Below, piece after piece: positions 61,301-64,000 of a stretch of 64,000 nt of DNA. How positions within the stretch are numbered: position 1 is the stretch's first letter; each line of letters opens with the position of its first letter. The notes beneath the pieces were generated by a model. That model was not told the origin of the DNA. It did not search any database and saw nothing but the letters and a program-made list of their open reading frames with translations. Both the position numbers and the translations under genes were made by a program. Origin of the DNA: Argopecten irradians (Eukaryota > Mollusca > Bivalvia > Pectinida > Pectinidae); contig NC_091142.1 in assembly GCF_041381155.1 (NCBI RefSeq), positions 7,674,778-7,738,777 on the forward strand. Direction: 5' to 3'.

Positions 61301-64000
61301 GTATTGGTTATTCTTCAAAAGCAGCAACGTCAACATCGCTAACAAATCATTTATACACAAATTTTCATTAACATGTATATTAATTTCATCATTTGTAACC
61401 ATGGTAACAAAATGATATTTGAAATTTTGAACAATGACAACACACACTGAAGTAAAAGTGTTCATTAATTTATACATCATTGCCAGATAACACAAAACAC
61501 AGAAGTGGAATAATTCAAGATGTCTCAAAACCCCTTGAAGATGCTCCACTGCCGGCAGAGCATAAACGATACTCATCAATTTCGAATTTGCATATTACAG
61601 AGTTATCTGCACTCGTGAGTAGGTATTGATTGTGACGTCATGTGTTTGCGAGCGTAATTTCATACGTTTCGGAGAAAACGACGTGAATTGAGCTCACAAA
61701 ATAATGACGTAACAATGACGTAACAATCAATACCTACCCGCAAGGGAACTAACTCTGTAATATGCAAAGACGGAATAACTGATGTTAAATCATGTATATT
61801 TGGGATTATAATGAACACCAAAGTACATTATTATAAAATAACATCAAATAATTTGTTTTGCTCTTGGTGCATGCACAATCAGTACTTCATTCCATGTAGG
61901 ACATAGTGTCATTGAATTATTTTTCAGGACGCAATTAATTATTCTAATATTTTTATCTTTAAGTAAAATCACAATCTCAAACTTTCCAAAGGTGGTAATA
62001 GTGTAAAGTAAGTAACTTTTATGAATGAAGAAAAATCCTGATTCATTTGGTCCTGATTTTGATAGCGATTAAGTACCATTCATCACCAGTGTAGCATCTC
62101 GAACTTTTTGGTTTGGATTTTACAAATGACTATTTCATACAACGCTGTCTTCAGAAACTGATTCTGATTGGCCATCTCACAATAATAAAAGAACATGTAG
62201 ATGTATTGAAAACCACCGTTCTGTTATATCAAGTTTTTTTCCATGACGAAACTTACTTGGAAAACTTTCACGGAACTCTGTCAACACATTTTGGCTAATG
62301 TCGTCTTTGGAATAGATGAAGAATTTCTCAACCGATTCCATAACCTTCAAAACATACAAAACCTTTGTATTAGAAATCAGAAATATCGGATCCAGTCTAT
62401 GATTAAAAGAATCTAATATAGGTCTGTTAAAGGCCTACTACCTTTCCAAAACAGCTTTTAATTAATTTTGTCGATTCAAAAAAGTTATTACCTACCGTTA
62501 ATACTACACTTTTCTCACATAGCTAGCCATGTAAGATAGAGTTGTCCCATCAGTGTCGTTCACAAAGTTTGTATTCACTGTGACTAACTTGGTTTATAAT
62601 TATCTCATTCATCCCTGAAATTTCATAATGGACTGGTTTATTCTTTGATTTAGAAGAGTCTACATGTGTCATCAGTGGTGAATAAGTTACTTTGAGATGA
62701 GTCACCTTTTCTCTCAGATCATAGTTGTCATCTGTCTGAAGACAAGGTTTGTGGTCCAAGATGGACACATAGGCTCTCTTGGCTTCCATCTGGGAGAAAT
62801 TCTCTGCAATCAAGGCTTTTCTCAACAGCTCTTCCACTATTTCTTCTGGCTCCTAGATAATCAAAAGCAGAATGGTAAATCACCCACACTTGTGGTAAAC
62901 TTAAATCAGGAATTACACATGCATGCTTTAGCAACAATATTTAAATTTATTCTAATGATTTTTGTTTTACAATTAATTTATCATACCAGATAATTACAGA
63001 CTAAATCTCAATGGTGTCATGGCCAAGTGATAATTTGTGAAAATACTCCCCCTCCCCCACACAAATAAGTCCAAAACAATAAATCGTGAAATTTTAGACC
63101 AGAGAAATTATACAGTATTAACCATCATACAGTATGTCAGACAAACAAACCTTTTCATCAAACACATCAGGATTCTGCCATCCTACGTAATCCAAAATGT
63201 CCACTGTCTCCATGGCAACAAGCTCATCAATGGACGGCCCTTCTGCAAGCTCTTCATTCTAACAACAAGATAGCAAAATAAAACATGATTAAAGAAAAAT
63301 AAACAAACAAGATACAATGATTTATTTTCATCAAAGTCTGAGTGATCGTCATGCACATTATTTTTCAGAAGGACATTACAAGCAAATAGAATCAAATCTG
63401 AAAATAGGAAGAGGGCTTACTGTCAGATATGAGCAAGAGCATTATTCCAAAGGGATTACAAGCGAGGGCTTATCGCCATGGGAATAAGCGAGAGACTTAT
63501 TGTGAAGGGGATTTATGAACTAAGACTTATTGCCAAGGGAGTTTACAAGTGAGGACTTATTGCCAAGGGTATTTACGACTGAGGGCTTATTGTCAAGAGG
63601 ATTTATGAGTGAGGGCTTATTACCAAGGGGGGTTTACGACTAAGGTCTTATTTCCGAGGGGATTTACAAGTGAGGACTTATTGCCAATAGTATTTATGGC
63701 CATGCAAGAGGTTATTGCCAAGTGATAGCTTATTGCTGAGCGAGAGCTTATTGCTGAGCGAGAGTTTATTGCTGAGCGAGATTTTAAATTGCTGAATGAA
63801 TTGCAGAACAAGGATTTTTAATTGCCATTCAAGAGCTTATTGCCGAATGAGTTGCTGAGCGAGAGTATTATTGCTGAGTGAGAGTTTATTGCTGAGTGAG
63901 AGCATATTGCTTAGTGAGAACTTATTGCCAGAAGAATACTTTACCTGGTCCCTGTCCTCAATGGCCACAAAACTGGTGTAGGGAGTTACTATAGAATACT
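47145..64000 (-). CDS. PARP4: PARP4 (vault PARP) homologue, C-terminal half
   Basis: PARP4 is the ADP-ribosyltransferase of the vault particle. Eleven exons on the minus strand: 63945-64000 (cut by the window), 63151-63258, 62691-62852, 62257-62344, 60727-60909, 57832-57929, 51730-56510, 50851-50881, 49625-49730, 48964-49063 and 47145-47413 (stop). [15 protein letters not shown] and [17 protein letters not shown] match human PARP4 just after the VWA region. [26 protein letters not shown] and [14 protein letters not shown] match its vault-binding C-terminus. BRCT, catalytic, VIT and VWA parts lie off the right edge. The protein adds a ubiquitin-like domain and a 4.8 kb low-complexity exon. All phases agree except for one break in the RS repeat near 52250. 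Confidence 0.9.
47500..47760. repeat. Dispersed repeat with TTTCCATGGTAAC motifs
   Basis: TTTCCATGGTAACAGAAAAA and its partner near 47708 enclose a stretch with TTTTGGAGTTATAGCCTGAA. The same pattern occurs at 26700-26940 in the zinc-finger gene intron. Confidence 0.5.
47825..48830. repeat. Tandem array of about 160-bp units with ATGGC palindromes
   Basis: Six units in the last PARP4 intron. Each holds TTTGAGACAGATCCCTTCAG, GAAATAGCGGTAACAAACTT, CCAAGATGGC...GGCCATCTTG and CAATATGCACAACTAGGG. The palindrome contains AAGATGGC, the core of YY1-type sites. Single units occur at 11335 and 14528. Some units carry a short internal repeat of TATGAATTTTGAGACAGATC. Confidence 0.75.
49775..49985. mobile_element. 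MITE, family D, best copy
   Basis: Inverted ends of about 35 bases, GGGACTCATTCACCTACCAC against GGTACGTGAATTAGTCC. It lies 44 bases upstream of PARP4 exon 49625-49730. The interior holds GATGACGTTATCGCGGGATAACGTCAT-type palindromes (49862-49888). Confidence 0.65.
50960..51050. mobile_element. MITE, family A
   Basis: In the PARP4 intron upstream of the 31-base exon 50851-50881. The left end is degraded; the right end reads AAGGGGTGAATGAATTAA. Confidence 0.6.
51354..51704. mobile_element. MITE, family C
   Basis: TTAAAGATGCTCCACTGCCG to GGCGGTGGAGTATCTTTAA. It ends 26 bases from the donor of the giant PARP4 exon, on the intron side. Confidence 0.7.
51730..56510 (-). other. PARP4: Giant low-complexity exon of the PARP4 homologue
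   Basis: From the N-terminal side: a basic lead-in (56510-56430); poly-Q broken by L, V and H (about 56420-55920); four acidic modules, each with a version of [20 protein letters not shown] and long D/E runs (55910-55010); a linker ([15 protein letters not shown]); about eight YSPTxPS heptads (54710-54510); about twelve FSFG repeats (54420-53290); an RGG patch (53200-53090); SLSRDRQR repeats (52900-52790); and a 13-residue RS repeat (52790-52060), followed by a charged tail. Start phase 0 and end phase 1 match the neighbouring exons. The frame is open from 56510 to about 52251, and again from about 52250 to 51730 in a shifted frame. Confidence 0.85.
52060..52790 (-). repeat. 39-bp coding minisatellite (RS domain)
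   Basis: About 17 units of 39 bases encoding [13 protein letters not shown]. At about 52247 one unit lacks 20 bases, which shifts the frame. Confidence 0.9.
57003..57160. mobile_element. Palindromic MITE (about 160 bp)
   Basis: AGAATCTTACACGGGTCTAT and CAGACCCATGTTTGATTCT form the ends. The arms pair almost fully through GTGAAAGATTTTTGCCGG and GGCCAAAATCTTTCAC. Worn relatives occur at 9640-9760 and 41225-41290. Confidence 0.65.
57494..57555. repeat. Inverted repeat arm left of PARP4 exon 57832
   Basis: CACTTATAGAGACTTGGGCT and CTTATTGGGTCGAATACAGT. The complement stands at 58034-58100; a third copy is at 5540-5610. Confidence 0.6.
57722..57812. mobile_element. MITE, family A, intact ends
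   Basis: TTAACTCATTCACCCCTGAA to TTTCAGGGGTGAATGAGTTAA, a clean copy. It ends 20 bases from the donor of exon 57832-57929. Confidence 0.75.
58034..58105. repeat. Inverted repeat arm right of PARP4 exon 57832
   Basis: Reads ATTCGACCCAATAAGCACCC and TCCCTATAAGCTCCTC, the complement of 57494-57555. Confidence 0.6.
58106..60245. repeat. About 145-bp tandem repeat, split by an insertion
   Basis: About eight units containing TGAATGAAGGTCAAGGTCAT, CATTTGAACAAACTTGGTAG, CCTTCATCCCAGCATGCTGC and TTGAGAAGAAGTTGTTTAAA. The first unit is separated from the rest by the hAT-type element at 58254-59262. The array is in the PARP4 intron between the two ubiquitin-like exons. Confidence 0.85.
58254..59262 (+). 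mobile_element. Non-autonomous hAT-type element, 1009 bp
   Basis: Ends are CAGACATGTTAACC and GGTTAACATGTCTG. ATGAAGG lies on both sides (58247-58253 and 59263-59269), and removing the element restores the 145-bp repeat unit. The right part matches the copy at 27739-27931. A 78-codon frame near 59012 spans the shared ATGGC region but matches nothing I know. Confidence 0.82.
60231..60330 (+). repeat. Stem-loop tail of the dispersed element
   Basis: CACACGGCGCACGATGCATG-type GC-rich sequence is followed by the hairpin TGACCCTTCGGGTCA and CTAAAA. This closes the 145-bp repeat array and matches the tail design at 4860 and 11755. Confidence 0.55.
60328..60655. repeat. About 61-bp tandem repeat
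   Basis: Five units with CAGCTGAGTGACAGAGACTG, TATTTAACACTATGTACAAA and CCACACCGACCCG. It lies 72 bases from the donor of the ubiquitin-like exon 60727. Confidence 0.8.
61535..62102. mobile_element. MITE, family C, carrying a nested family B element
   Basis: TTGAAGATGCTCCACTGCCG at the left and CCAGTGTAGCATCTCGAA at the right. The body matches 48-412 except for the insertion at 61581-61776. Confidence 0.7.
61581..61776. mobile_element. MITE, family B (nested)
   Basis: TTTGCATATTACAGAGTTAT to AACTCTGTAATATGCAAAGA, with ATTGTGACGTCATG inside. It is inserted into the family C element, so family B moved later here. Confidence 0.72.
62600..62690. mobile_element. MITE, family A, abutting a PARP4 splice donor
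   Basis: TCTCATTCATCCCTGAAATT to AGTGGTGAATAAGTTAC. Its right end is the intron side of the exon 62691-62852 boundary, so the donor GTAACT lies within the element. Confidence 0.7.
63410..63935. repeat. Degenerate 33-36-bp tandem repeat
   Basis: Units with AGGGCTTATTGCCAAGGGG and TTTACGAGTGAGG, grading at the right into a shorter GCTGAGCGAGAGTTTATT unit. It ends nine bases before the donor side of exon 63945. Confidence 0.75.

Overview
The window is AT-rich, intron-rich invertebrate nuclear DNA. Protein matches, a type II NADH dehydrogenase and the repeat landscape (tRNA-derived SINEs, short palindromic MITEs, elements with stem-loop tails) point to a mollusc, most likely a bivalve. The species cannot be fixed from the sequence. 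No CRISPR, prokaryotic operon or retroviral element was seen.

Layout: (1) 617-10619, minus: the N-terminal part of DEPDC5, the GATOR1 subunit; its 3' exons lie off the left edge and its first coding exon was not found. Its introns hold a 92-bp minisatellite. (2) 10634-16741: a roughly 3 kb tandem duplication carrying 33-bp minisatellites, then LINE and MITE debris. (3) 18664-23003, plus: a complete INO80E gene (219 aa). (4) 25366-31958, minus: a C2H2 zinc-finger/coiled-coil protein without a sure name, 5' end missing. (5) 35766-36290, plus: ADAT2, the catalytic tRNA adenosine deaminase subunit, with an uninterrupted coding region. (6) 37075-41718, plus: a complete eight-exon alternative NADH dehydrogenase (NDH-2, 456 aa). 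(7) 41719-47144: intergenic, with repeats. (8) 47145-64000, minus: the C-terminal half of a PARP4 (vault PARP) homologue, from the end of the VWA region to the vault-binding C-terminus.

The most unusual locus is the PARP4 homologue. Between the VWA region and the vault-interaction domain it carries a ubiquitin-like domain ending in LRLRGG, followed by one 4.8 kb exon. That exon encodes in turn poly-Q, acidic blocks, RNA polymerase II CTD-like YSPTxPS heptads, FSFG repeats like those of nucleoporins, an RGG patch and a long RS domain. Splice phases on both sides fit, so these parts look like one transcript. The RS repeat has a 20-base deficit that breaks the frame; this may be an assembly error.

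A second theme is minisatellites that begin on an exon's last bases and copy its 5' splice site many times. This occurs in three neighbouring genes: DEPDC5 (92-bp unit, about 23 copies), INO80E (44 bp, 4 copies) and the zinc-finger gene (70 bp, 10 copies). MITEs are dense; one supplies the 5' splice site of a PARP4 exon. The six genes share no obvious pathway.
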